A stretch of DNA of 64,000 nucleotides. It comes from Nocardia pneumoniae NBRC 100136. GTDB lineage: Bacteria; Actinomycetota; Actinomycetes; Mycobacteriales; Mycobacteriaceae. The translations under genes were made by a program, and so were the position numbers. Shown one piece after another: positions 34,882-42,271 of the stretch. The stretch spans positions 175,785 to 239,784 of the forward strand of contig NZ_BAGF01000070.1 of the NCBI RefSeq assembly GCF_000308755.1, given 5' to 3'. The notes under the pieces were generated by a model. That model was not told where the DNA came from, ran no database searches, and was given only the letters and a program-made list of their open reading frames with translations. Position 1 is the stretch's first letter, and the number at the start of each line of letters is the position of its first letter.

Positions 34882-35262
34882 CCCGCGGCAGCCCGGGCCG
34901 GCGAATCGCGCTGCGGTTGGTCCGGTTTCCGCGGCGGCGCTGGTCGACCGCCTGCTCGATTCGCGCTGAGCGTTGTCGGCGGGATTCGGCGATGACCCGT
35001 GAAGACCCGTCCGGTCGACTTACAGTGGGGGCCATGCGTTTCGGTCCTGGCTTCGCCACTGGAGGTCCAGCGCGCGCTGTGGAGTTCGATTTCGCGGTGC
35101 GAGCCGATGCCAGGGGCGCCTGCCCAGCGAGCTGCTCACCACCGCCGTAGCGTCGACACGCCGTGCGCCGGATGCGTTGCCCGGTGACGCTCGGCGGCAC
35201 TGCGATGTGCGGCTGTGACCCCATCTCGGCCAGTGGATTTCTTCGAACGGGAGGATCCGGAC
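34882..35262. other. Intergenic region, no gene seen
   Basis: About 380 bp between the conservon and the coiled-coil gene. Several frames are open on both strands but none has a plausible composition or ribosome site. Confidence 0.5.
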
Positions 35263-35706
35263 GTGAATCCGGAACAAGAGGCAGTGCTGCGCGACATCCA
35301 GCTCCAGCTGCGCGGCCCGGGCTTGTCCGGCTGGCCGCAGCTGGGCAGCGACGCGGACGGCGAACATCGCACGCTGGTGGACGGTTTGGCCGCCGCGCTG
35401 ACACGCATCGGCGAGTTGGAACACCAGTCCGCCGAATTGCGAACGCAAATAGTCGAATTGCGGACCGAGATCAGCGAACTGGAGGCGACGACAGCCGAGC
35501 TGACCGAGCAGGTGCGGCGGTTGGACGGGCCGCACCTGCCGTGGCCGCTCTCGCTGATCGAGGGTCCCGCCGCGCTGGTCGGTGAGCAGCTGGCGCGGTT
35601 GGAGGCGCTGCTTGCGGACTTGGCCGGGTTGCGCAGCCACGACGGCGCGGAGCGGCGAGAGGCCGACGGCGACACCGGTCCCGCGGAGCTGACCTCGAAA
35701 AACTGA
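35263..35706 (+). CDS. Small coiled-coil protein
   Basis: 147 aa from GTG at 35263, which has GGGAGG eight bases upstream; an in-frame GTG at 35215 is less well placed. Residues ~45-90 show a heptad pattern rich in Glu/Leu/Ile (ALTRIGELEHQSAELRTQI, then VELRTEISELEATTAELTEQ), a clear coiled coil; the end is again helical and charged. I do not recognise the family. No membrane segment or signal. It stands alone, with a perfect hairpin 99 bp downstream. Confidence 0.6.
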   Translation: MNPEQEAVLRDIQLQLRGPGLSGWPQLGSDADGEHRTLVDGLAAALTRIGELEHQSAELRTQIVELRTEISELEATTAELTEQVRRLDGPHLPWPLSLIEGPAALVGEQLARLEALLADLAGLRSHDGAERREADGDTGPAELTSKN

Positions 35707-35804
35707 GCCGCACACGGCCGCGACCGTGACGATGCGCAGATCCGCAGCGGGAGAAGGAAATAGGGAGAGCCGGATCGGCGAAACGCCGTTCAGATTGGCG
35801 ATGA

Positions 35805-35835
35805 GCGGGTTCTCCTGGGAACCAGGAGAACCCGC
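35805..35835. terminator. Perfect 14-bp inverted repeat downstream of the coiled-coil gene
   Basis: GCGGGTTCTCCTGG / CCAGGAGAACCCGC (35805-35818, 35822-35835) with a 3-base loop; no T-run follows. Probably a terminator. Confidence 0.55.
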
Positions 35836-36466
35836 CCTCGAGCACGAGGGTACCGCTGTCCGGCCGCGCGCGCATCATTTTCGGCAGACTTTTTCGTCGC
35901 CAAAAACCAACCGGCGGTATCGATTTCATGGCGTAGCTATTTGATCGCAACCGCGCCGGGCGCAATAGTGCGACGTGATGCAGTCCATACCGGTAGCTAG
36001 TTGATAGCTACAAGAGGTGTTGGTTCGTTACCAGGTCACGTGACCATTGGTTTTTCGGACAAGCGACCAGCAGCGCCGCGTTTGCCCGCTGTGAGAGCAA
36101 ACGTTGAGCAGTAGCAAGCCGTCACTCGGAGTCCCACACCGAGGTTCGTCGAAGAAGTCCGTACGGCCGTCACTGTGGTGCTCGACACGACGCACGATCC
36201 CTCGCAAATCCTCGCGCCGACCAACCCTCATCTCGTGCGTGCTCGCCGAATCGCACGGGAAAGCAACTGCGACAGAGTGCGTTTGCCCTGGCGCAACGAC
36301 TCAGGCCCGCCGCCGGTTCGAGCGCAGCGAGAGGCCGAGCATTCCCCGTTCGCGGCCCGGCTCGCGTCCGAGTGGCCGAGGCCTCCGTGACGAAAGCCAG
36401 CGGCGGTCACTCGAGCGCCAGCCACCAAGTGCCGCGAACACGCAGTGCCGCAGGCGCTGCCACGGA
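35836..36466. other. Long gene-free region before the zinc island
   Basis: About 630 bp. The first part is AT-richer than its neighbours and contains the imperfect repeats GTAGCTATTTGATCGC (35933) and GTAGCTAGTTGATAGC (35993), exactly 60 bp apart, and ACCAGGTCACGTGACC near 36030, a near palindrome. I see no convincing gene. Confidence 0.5.
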
Positions 36467-36640
36467 TTACAGCCGATCGAGGTCTATCAGCCCGCGCCGC
36501 ACGGCCGCGACCAGTCTGCGCGGCACCTGATGCACGACGCCCCCGACGGTGACCGGCACCAGGTCGACCGGTGCGGCCTTCCAGTTCGCCCTGCGGCTTC
36601 GAGTGTTCGATCGCGACATCTTCCGCTTCGGCACCGCCAT
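36467..36640 (-). CDS. rpmF: Ribosomal protein bL32, cysteine-free
   Basis: 57 aa: MAVPKRKMSRSNTRSRRANW, then a tail rich in Val and Arg. The N-terminus is the L32 hallmark. It has no cysteines and so lacks the zinc ribbon of the main form. It begins one base after the rpmE stop, forming a unit under the Zur-like box at 38263. Confidence 0.93.
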   Translation of the reverse strand: MAVPKRKMSRSNTRSRRANWKAAPVDLVPVTVGGVVHQVPRRLVAAVRRGLIDLDRL

Positions 36641-36641
36641 G

Positions 36642-36902
36642 TCAGGCCTCCCCTCGGACGCGCTTGCCGTACTTGCGCTCGAACTTCTCCACTCGCCCCT
36701 GGGTGTCCAGCACGCGGTGCGCGCCGGTCCAGAACGGGTGCGAGTCGGCCGTCACGTCCACGGTCAGCAGCGGATACGTGTTGCCGTCACTCCACTCCAC
36801 GGTGCGGGCGCTGGTGGCCGTGGAACGGGTGAGGAACCGCTTGCCTGTGCTGACGTCCTCGAAGACCACCGGGTGGTAGTCGGGATGGATTCCCTTTTTC
36901 AT
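36642..36902 (-). CDS. rpmE2: Ribosomal protein bL31 type B, cysteine-free
   Basis: 86 aa: MKKGIHPDYHPVVFEDVSTG, and HPFWTGAHRVLDTQGRVEKF. This is the YkgM/type B bL31 with no CxxC pairs, used under zinc shortage. Overlaps the upstream COG0523-like gene by four bases and feeds the bL32 gene. Confidence 0.95.
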   Translation of the reverse strand: MKKGIHPDYHPVVFEDVSTGKRFLTRSTATSARTVEWSDGNTYPLLTVDVTADSHPFWTGAHRVLDTQGRVEKFERKYGKRVRGEA

Positions 36903-38248
36903 TTCGCCTCTCCTCTCGGGCTTTTCACGTCTTCGACCGCATGGGCGGCGTCGCCGTCCGAGCAGGGATCGGCGTGCCACTCCCCGAACGGGTCCTCCCA
37001 CTGGGCCACCAGCTCGGGTGCGTGCTCGACCAGCCGCAGTTCCTCGTCCTCCACCAACGCCCAGTGCAGCGCCTCCCGGATCTCCGCCGGATCGGCGTCG
37101 TGCACGAGGATCGCCAGCGAGACGTCCCGGTCCCCGAAACGCTCGTCCCAGCGCAGGGCGGCCATCGCGCGGCGTTCCGGGTCGACCTCGGCCAGCTCGT
37201 CCGGGGACATCGCGGCCAGCCACCGCCCCGCGCCGCCCACCCGCAGGCCGCCGCCCGCCGATTCCAGCCAGACGACCTCGTCGGGCTGGGTCGCCAGCCA
37301 CAGGCGGCCGCGCGCGGTCACCACGCCGTCGAACAGCACGTCGAGCGCCTCGTGCAGGCGGGCGGGATGGAATGGGCGTCCCGCGGCGAACTCCACGAGC
37401 ACGACGCCGTAGTCGCTGGTCAAGGGCGGGGTGCCGCGCAGCAGCGGTGCGTGCGCGTCGAAGATCCGGCCGCGCCGCGAGTCGGCGGGTATACGCGCGA
37501 GCAGCGCTTCCACCCGGGCGGGCGTGAGTTCGCGCGGCTCGTCGATCCAGGCAACCGGCGCACCGGGGACCAGCCGCGCCAGCACCGCGGCGAGTTTTCC
37601 CCGATCGGCCCGCGCGTCGCCGAGCAGCGCCCCCTGGGCTTCGACAGCGCCGAGGACGATCACCGCGTCGGCGAAGTCGACCTGGCCGACCGCGACCTGC
37701 GCCACCGTGCGGTCGTCGTCGGCGCGGGTGAGGCCGCGTTCGGCGAGTGTCTCGTCCCCCGTCGCGTCGGCGAGCCAGGCCCCGGCGTCCAAGCAGGTGA
37801 GCACCGCGTCCACCCGCACGTCGCGACCGGCGGGGCCGTCAACGCGACCGTGCACGCCGGTGACCACGACGTGCTCGATGGCATGGCACACGGCTTCGGC
37901 CTCGAAGGCGGGATCGAGCGCGAGCACGATCCGGTCGACCGAATCACGCCGGGCGAGGGTGCACAGCAGCGGGAGCAGGTCCATCCGCAGCGTGCAGGAG
38001 ACGCAGCCGTGCGCGAGCTCGAGCACGGCGGAGGTCTCCCCCGTCGCGGTGCGCACCGTGCGGTGCACGATGCCTTCGCGCAACTGGGCGAGGTCGTGGC
38101 GGACGACGACCGTGCCCGGCGCCGCGCCCAGCGCCGCGGCCGCGCGATCCACGCCCGCCGCGGCGAGTCCGGCGAAACCGGCGAGCACCACCACGGGCGT
38201 CCTCCGGTCGGACTCGGGTGGGAACAGGGTGGAATCCGCAGCAGCCAC
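36899..38248 (-). CDS. COG0523/CobW-like zinc protein with no P-loop
   Basis: 449 aa from GTG at 38248, which has AAAGGGG seven bases upstream. The putative metal motif is in HGCVSCTLR (C-x2-C), and VWLESAGGGLRVGGAGRWL is the conserved C-terminal block of CobW. The usual GFLGxGKTT Walker A is absent: the corresponding segment reads VVVLAGFAGLAAAGVDRAAA. It is therefore unlikely to hydrolyse GTP in the standard way. Zinc-regulated members of this kind feed zinc to proteins or sense it. An ATG at 38278 exists but would place the Zur-like box inside the gene. Confidence 0.82.
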   Translation of the reverse strand: MAAADSTLFPPESDRRTPVVVLAGFAGLAAAGVDRAAAALGAAPGTVVVRHDLAQLREGIVHRTVRTATGETSAVLELAHGCVSCTLRMDLLPLLCTLARRDSVDRIVLALDPAFEAEAVCHAIEHVVVTGVHGRVDGPAGRDVRVDAVLTCLDAGAWLADATGDETLAERGLTRADDDRTVAQVAVGQVDFADAVIVLGAVEAQGALLGDARADRGKLAAVLARLVPGAPVAWIDEPRELTPARVEALLARIPADSRRGRIFDAHAPLLRGTPPLTSDYGVVLVEFAAGRPFHPARLHEALDVLFDGVVTARGRLWLATQPDEVVWLESAGGGLRVGGAGRWLAAMSPDELAEVDPERRAMAALRWDERFGDRDVSLAILVHDADPAEIREALHWALVEDEELRLVEHAPELVAQWEDPFGEWHADPCSDGDAAHAVEDVKSPRGEAK

Positions 38249-38262
38249 CAGGGAGCCCCTTT

Positions 38263-38278
38263 CGGTAACGATTTTCAT
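38263..38278 (-). promoter_or_regulatory. Zur-like box, minus-strand operon
   Basis: Minus strand ATGAAAATCGTTACCG, an imperfect TGAAAATcgtTTTCA-type palindrome, about 15 bp before the GTG start of the COG0523-like gene. Confidence 0.6.
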
Positions 38279-38316
38279 TTGCCGTCGCACCACGGTACAG
38301 TCCCGGGCAGCCTTTG

Positions 38317-38333
38317 TCGAAAACGATTGTCAT
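38317..38333 (+). promoter_or_regulatory. Zur-like box, plus-strand operon
   Basis: TCGAAAACGATTGTCAT shares the GAAAACGATTnTCA core with the first box in mirrored form and lies 18 bp before the rpmB start. Together they would give divergent zinc-responsive control. Confidence 0.6.
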
Positions 38334-38351
38334 CTACTGGAGGGAGTCCGC

Positions 38352-38588
38352 ATGTCGGCCCACTGCCAGGTCACCGGGCGCGCGCCCGGATTCGGCAAGT
38401 CCGTGTCGCACTCGCACAAGCGGACCAGCCGCCGCTGGAACCCCAACATCCAGCGCAAGACCTACTACCTGCCCAGCGAAGGCCGTCGCATCACGCTGAC
38501 CGTCTCCGCCAAGGGCATCAAGACCATCGACCGGGACGGCATCGAGGCCGTGGTGGCCCGGATCCGGGCACGCGGCGACAAGATCTGA
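38352..38588 (+). CDS. rpmB: Ribosomal protein bL28 (alternative)
   Basis: 78 aa: MSAHCQVTGRAPGFGKSVSH, and HKRTSRRWNPNIQRKTYYLP. The L28 signature is clear; only one Cys remains (C5), so the zinc-binding form is not present. GGAGGG lies just upstream. First gene of a four-gene zinc-starvation operon. Confidence 0.96.
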   Translation: MSAHCQVTGRAPGFGKSVSHSHKRTSRRWNPNIQRKTYYLPSEGRRITLTVSAKGIKTIDRDGIEAVVARIRARGDKI

Positions 38589-38599
38589 AGGAGCGACCC

Positions 38600-38770
38600 A
38601 TGGCGTCGAAATCGACCGACATCCGCCCGATCGTCAAGCTGAAGTCCACCGCGGGCACCGGGTACACCTATGTGACGCGCAAGAACCGCCGCAACGACCC
38701 GGACCGCTTGGTGCTGCGCAAATACGATCCGGTCGTGCGCAAGCACGTCGACTTCCGCGAGGAGCGCTGA
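38600..38770 (+). CDS. rpmG: Ribosomal protein bL33, cysteine-free
   Basis: 56 aa: STDIRPIVKLKSTAGTGYTY, and VTRKNRRNDPDRLVLRKYDP. The L33 pattern with no CxxC. Follows rpmB by 11 bases. Confidence 0.96.
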   Translation: MASKSTDIRPIVKLKSTAGTGYTYVTRKNRRNDPDRLVLRKYDPVVRKHVDFREER

Positions 38771-38771
38771 G

Positions 38772-39077
38772 ATGGCCAAGAAGTCCAAGATCGCGCGCGA
38801 CCAGCAGCGCAGGGCGATCGTGACGCGTTACGCCGCCCGCCGCGCCGAATTGAAGGAAATCATCCGGAAGCCGGGCACCTCGGACGCCGATCGGGCGGCC
38901 GCCCAGGCCGAACTGCGGCGGCAGCCGCGCGACGCGAGTCCGGTACGATTGCGCAATCGGGACGCCGCTGACGGACGACCGCGCGGTCATCTCCGGAAGT
39001 TCGGACTCTCCCGTGTGCGTGTGCGCGAGATGGCCCACCGGGGCGAGTTGCCCGGTGTGCACAAATCGAGCTGGTAG
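38772..39077 (+). CDS. rpsN: Ribosomal protein uS14, cysteine-free
   Basis: 101 aa: MAKKSKIARDQQRRAIVTRY, and RGHLRKFGLSRVRVREMAHR, GELPGVHKSSW. This is the long, zinc-free S14 form. Starts one base after the rpmG stop, so translation is likely coupled. Confidence 0.97.
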   Translation: MAKKSKIARDQQRRAIVTRYAARRAELKEIIRKPGTSDADRAAAQAELRRQPRDASPVRLRNRDAADGRPRGHLRKFGLSRVRVREMAHRGELPGVHKSSW

Positions 39078-39111
39078 ACAACCACTGATCTCCTGAGAAG
39101 GAACCCGTCAT

Positions 39112-39366
39112 ATGGCAGTCAAGCGAGCACCGTCGAAGAAGGTTCGCGCCGAGCAGGCCCGTCGCCCGAAGAAGAACCCGCTCATCGCCGCGGGTATCGA
39201 GACGGTCGACTACAAAGACGTGAACCTGCTGCGCACGTTCATCTCCGATCGCGGCAAGATTCGCAGCCGCCGGGTCACCGGGCTCACCCCGCAGCAGCAG
39301 CGCCAGGTCGCTGTCGCGGTGAAGAACGCCCGTGAGATGGCGCTGCTGCCGTTCACCAGCCGGTAG
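39112..39366 (+). CDS. rpsR: Ribosomal protein bS18, cysteine-free
   Basis: 84 aa: YKDVNLLRTFISDRGKIRSR and VTGLTPQQQRQVAVAVKNAR. S18 signature; the zinc-binding cysteines of the main copy are absent. Preceded by GAGAAGGA. Last gene of the operon; a terminator follows. Confidence 0.97.
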   Translation: MAVKRAPSKKVRAEQARRPKKNPLIAAGIETVDYKDVNLLRTFISDRGKIRSRRVTGLTPQQQRQVAVAVKNAREMALLPFTSR

Positions 39367-39387
39367 TCGGGCTTTCGCCGCGCGAGG

Positions 39388-39413
39388 GACCCCCGAGGAA
39401 CTCGGGGGTCTTT
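39388..39413 (+). terminator. Intrinsic terminator after rpsR
   Basis: 10-bp stem GACCCCCGAG / CTCGGGGGTC (39388-39397, 39401-39410), loop GAA, followed by TTTG. Confidence 0.9.
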
Positions 39414-39468
39414 GTCGTTCCCACACGAGGCCACCGATCGCGAAAGAGCTCGCGACTAGGGTTGCGGT

Positions 39469-39930
39469 ATGGATCGGATATCGGCCGGACGCATGACCGC
39501 AGCTGTCGCCGTAGCGCTCGCCTGCCTCGCGACCACGAGTTGCGGCGACTCGAAAGACGCGGAGCCACAACCGAAAACGAGCACGACGCAGACCGCGGGG
39601 CCGAGCACACCGATCGAGGACCCGAAAGGTGACCAGGGGACGATACTCACCGCCGACCCGACCATCGTCGGCGCGCATCCGATCCCGTTCCGGTCCTGGA
39701 CCAGGTTGGCGGACGACAGGATAGCGGTGAACTTCGAAACCGGGATCCCGGAGTGTTACGGCGTGGACGCCACGGTCACCGAAACCGATTCGACGGTGAC
39801 GGTCGAACTGCGCTCGGGCACCCGCGCCGATGCGGTGGGCCGAATGTGCACGATGATCGCGGTTTTCGGCACGCTGGAGGTCCCGCTGAAAGCGCCGCTC
39901 GGCAACCGCGCGGTGCTCAGCGCGGTCTAG
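39469..39930 (+). CDS. Small secreted lipoprotein
   Basis: 153 aa. Signal peptide with lipobox ATTSC; the mature protein begins with Cys25, then a Gln/Thr/Pro-rich linker (~30-60) and a globular part with two more Cys (PECYGVDATVTE and GRMCTMIAVFG) that could form a disulfide. It has the build of actinobacterial membrane-anchored small lipoproteins of unknown role. It stands between the rpsR terminator and the convergent purH. Confidence 0.85.
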   Translation: MDRISAGRMTAAVAVALACLATTSCGDSKDAEPQPKTSTTQTAGPSTPIEDPKGDQGTILTADPTIVGAHPIPFRSWTRLADDRIAVNFETGIPECYGVDATVTETDSTVTVELRSGTRADAVGRMCTMIAVFGTLEVPLKAPLGNRAVLSAV

Positions 39931-39939
39931 GGAACGGCG

Positions 39940-39974
39940 AAGGCCGCGCCGGACCTGGAGCCCGACGCGGCCTT
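39940..39974. terminator. Bidirectional terminator, lipoprotein / purH
   Basis: AAGGCCGCG / CGCGGCCTT (39940-39948, 39966-39974) with flanking pairs GCG/CGC, in the 60-bp gap between convergent genes. Confidence 0.75.
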
Positions 39975-39990
39975 TCGCTGCTGCCCTGCG

Positions 39991-41559
39991 TCAGTGGGCG
40001 AAGTGGCGCGCCCCGGTGAGGTACAGGGTGACACCCGCCTCGCGCGCGAGGTCGATGGTCTCCTGGTCGCGCACCGAGCCGCCGGGCTGGACGATGGCGC
40101 GGACACCGGCCTGGATGAGGGTCTGCGGTCCGTCCGGGAACGGGAAGTAGGCGTCGGAGGCGGCCACCGAGCCCTTGGCCCGGTCACCGGCTCGCTGCAC
40201 CGCGAGGCCGACCGCGTCCACCCGGTTGACCTGGCCCATGCCGACGCCGACCGACGCGCCGTCGTGGGCGAGCAGGATCGCGTTGGACTTCACCGCACGG
40301 CAGGCGCGCCAGGCGAACGCCAGATCGGCCAGCGTCTGCGGGTCGGCGGCTTCGCCAGCGGCGAGGGTCCAGTTGGCGGGGTCGTCACCGGCGGCGTCGA
40401 GCACGTCGCGCTGCTGCAACAGCGCACCGCCGCTGATCGGGCGCAGTTCGGTGCCCGCGCGCCGCGGCGGCTCGGCGACGAGGATGCGCACGTTCTTCTT
40501 GCGCTGCAACACTTCCACGGCGCCGTCGGCGTAGGAGGGCGCGACGATCACCTCGGTGAAGATCTCCGCGACCTGCTCGGCCATCTCCACGGTGACCTCG
40601 CGGTTCGCGGCGATTACCCCGCCGAACGCGCTGACCGGGTCGCACGCGTGCGCCTTGCGGTGCGCCTCGGCGATGTCGGCGCCGAGCGCGATGCCACACG
40701 GGTTCGCGTGCTTGATGATCGCCACGGCCGGGTCGTCGTGGTCGAAGGCCGCTCGCCAGGCGGCGTCGGCGTCGACGTAGTTGTTGTACGACATCTCCTT
40801 GCCGTGCAACTGGCGTGCCTGCGCCAGCCCGAGGCTGCCGTCGCCGTTGGTGTACAGCGCGGCGGCCTGATGCGGGTTCTCGCCGTAGCGCAGCACCGCC
40901 GAGCGTTCCCAGGTGCCGCCCAGCCATGCGGGGAACCGGGTCGCCGCGTCGGCCTCGCCGTCGACGGCCAGCACGTTGGTCAGCCAGCTCGCCACCGCGA
41001 CGTCGTAACTCGCGGTGTGCTGGAAAGCCTTTGCGGCCAAGGCGGCGCGCTCGGCCAGCGTGAAGCCGCCGGACGTCACCGCGGCCAGCACGTCGTCGTA
41101 GTCGCGGCTGTCGACCACCACCGCCACCGACGGATGATTCTTGGCCGCGGCGCGCACCATGGACGGCCCGCCGATATCGATCTGCTCGACGCACTCGTCG
41201 GGACTCGCCCCGCTCGCCACGGTCTGCGTGAACGGGTAGAGATTCACCACGACCAGCTGGAACGCCTCCACGCCGAGCTCGACCAGCTGATCGACGTGCT
41301 CCTGCTTGCGCGAGTCGGCCAGAATGCCCGCGTGCACGCGCGGATGCAGCGTCTTGACCCGGCCGTCGAGGGTCTCCGGGAACCCGGTCAGGTCCTCGAC
41401 CTTGGTCACCGGGATGCCCGCGTCGGCGATCTTGCCCGCAGTGGACCCGGTCGAGACCAGCTCGATGCCCGCGGCGTGCAGACCGGTCGCCAGCTCGACG
41501 AGACCCGTCTTGTCGTAGACGCTCACCAGCGCCCTGCTGATCGGCTTGCGTTCACTCAC
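39991..41559 (-). CDS. purH: Bifunctional AICAR formyltransferase / IMP cyclohydrolase
   Basis: 522 aa. N-terminal IMP cyclohydrolase/MGS-like domain (ALVSVYDKTGLVELATGLHA, STGSTAGKIADAGIPV, KTLHPRVHAGIL) and C-terminal transformylase (KHANPCGIALG, DPVSAFGGVIAANREVT). Catalyses the last two steps of purine synthesis. Overlaps the purN stop by four bases, so it is the second gene of a purN-purH unit. Confidence 0.98.
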   Translation of the reverse strand: MSERKPISRALVSVYDKTGLVELATGLHAAGIELVSTGSTAGKIADAGIPVTKVEDLTGFPETLDGRVKTLHPRVHAGILADSRKQEHVDQLVELGVEAFQLVVVNLYPFTQTVASGASPDECVEQIDIGGPSMVRAAAKNHPSVAVVVDSRDYDDVLAAVTSGGFTLAERAALAAKAFQHTASYDVAVASWLTNVLAVDGEADAATRFPAWLGGTWERSAVLRYGENPHQAAALYTNGDGSLGLAQARQLHGKEMSYNNYVDADAAWRAAFDHDDPAVAIIKHANPCGIALGADIAEAHRKAHACDPVSAFGGVIAANREVTVEMAEQVAEIFTEVIVAPSYADGAVEVLQRKKNVRILVAEPPRRAGTELRPISGGALLQQRDVLDAAGDDPANWTLAAGEAADPQTLADLAFAWRACRAVKSNAILLAHDGASVGVGMGQVNRVDAVGLAVQRAGDRAKGSVAASDAYFPFPDGPQTLIQAGVRAIVQPGGSVRDQETIDLAREAGVTLYLTGARHFAH

Positions 41560-42212
41560 CGGAGAACCTGCTCATCTGGGATAACTGCCTTTCGTCCGTC
41601 GGAGACAATGCCTCTCGTGGCGACGGCGGCGACAACCTCCGCCAGCAACCGTCGCTCGACAACCTTGATGCGCTCGTGCAGGGTGGCCTCGTCGTCATCG
41701 GGCAGCACCGCTACCGCCTCCTGCGCGAGGATCGGGCCGGTGTCCACGCCCTCGTCCACCAGATGCACCGTGCAGCCGGTGACCCGCGCTCCGTAGGCGA
41801 GCGCGTCGCGCACTCCGTGCGCGCCGGGAAACGCGGGCAGCAGCGCGGGGTGGGTGTTGATGATCCGGCCGCCGAACCGGTCCAGGAAGGCGGGGCCGAG
41901 CAGCTTCATGAAGCCCGCCGACACCACGAGATCCGGGTCGTAGGCCGCGACCGCGTCGGTGAACGCGGCATCCCAGGCGGCGCGGTCGGGAAAGTCCTTC
42001 AGCGCCAGCCGGAAATGCGGCACGCCCGCGGCGTCGGCGTGGCCGGTGGCGGCGCAGGTGCGGTCGACGCCGACGGCGACGATCTTCGCCGGATAGCCGG
42101 GAGCGGACGCGGCGTCCAACAGGGCGCGCAGCAGCGAGCCGGTGCCCGACGCCAGCACGACGACGGTGGCCGGCGCCGCTGCGGGCTTCCACGGGGCGTG
42201 CGAGGACGTCAG
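41556..42212 (-). CDS. purN: Phosphoribosylglycinamide formyltransferase
   Basis: 218 aa in the form chosen. Motifs: VVLASGTGSLLRALLD (usual GSNL seen as GTGSLL), GFMKLLGPAFLDRF with catalytic Asn-His-Asp surroundings as NTHPALLPAFPGAHG, and DEGVDTGPILAQEAV. Catalyses the third step of purine synthesis. A CTG codon at 42212 is preceded by AGGAG with seven bases between, while the upstream GTG at 42257 has no ribosome site; I prefer the CTG. Coupled to purH by an ATGA overlap. Confidence 0.92.
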   Translation of the reverse strand: MTSSHAPWKPAAAPATVVVLASGTGSLLRALLDAASAPGYPAKIVAVGVDRTCAATGHADAAGVPHFRLALKDFPDRAAWDAAFTDAVAAYDPDLVVSAGFMKLLGPAFLDRFGGRIINTHPALLPAFPGAHGVRDALAYGARVTGCTVHLVDEGVDTGPILAQEAVAVLPDDDEATLHERIKVVERRLLAEVVAAVATRGIVSDGRKAVIPDEQVLR

Positions 42213-42271
42213 CGTAATACTCCTGCGATCGATCGGTATGGCGTACGGATGCGGCACCGCCGGGTTAGAGC

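Noticed and set aside
34874..35404. 176-residue minus-strand frame after the conservon
   Set aside because: Arg/Pro/Ala-rich, no ribosome site and overlaps the coiled-coil gene; not supported.
36104..36832. 242-residue plus-strand frame over the bL32/bL31 genes
   Set aside because: Composition is that of antisense to ribosomal protein genes; no start context.
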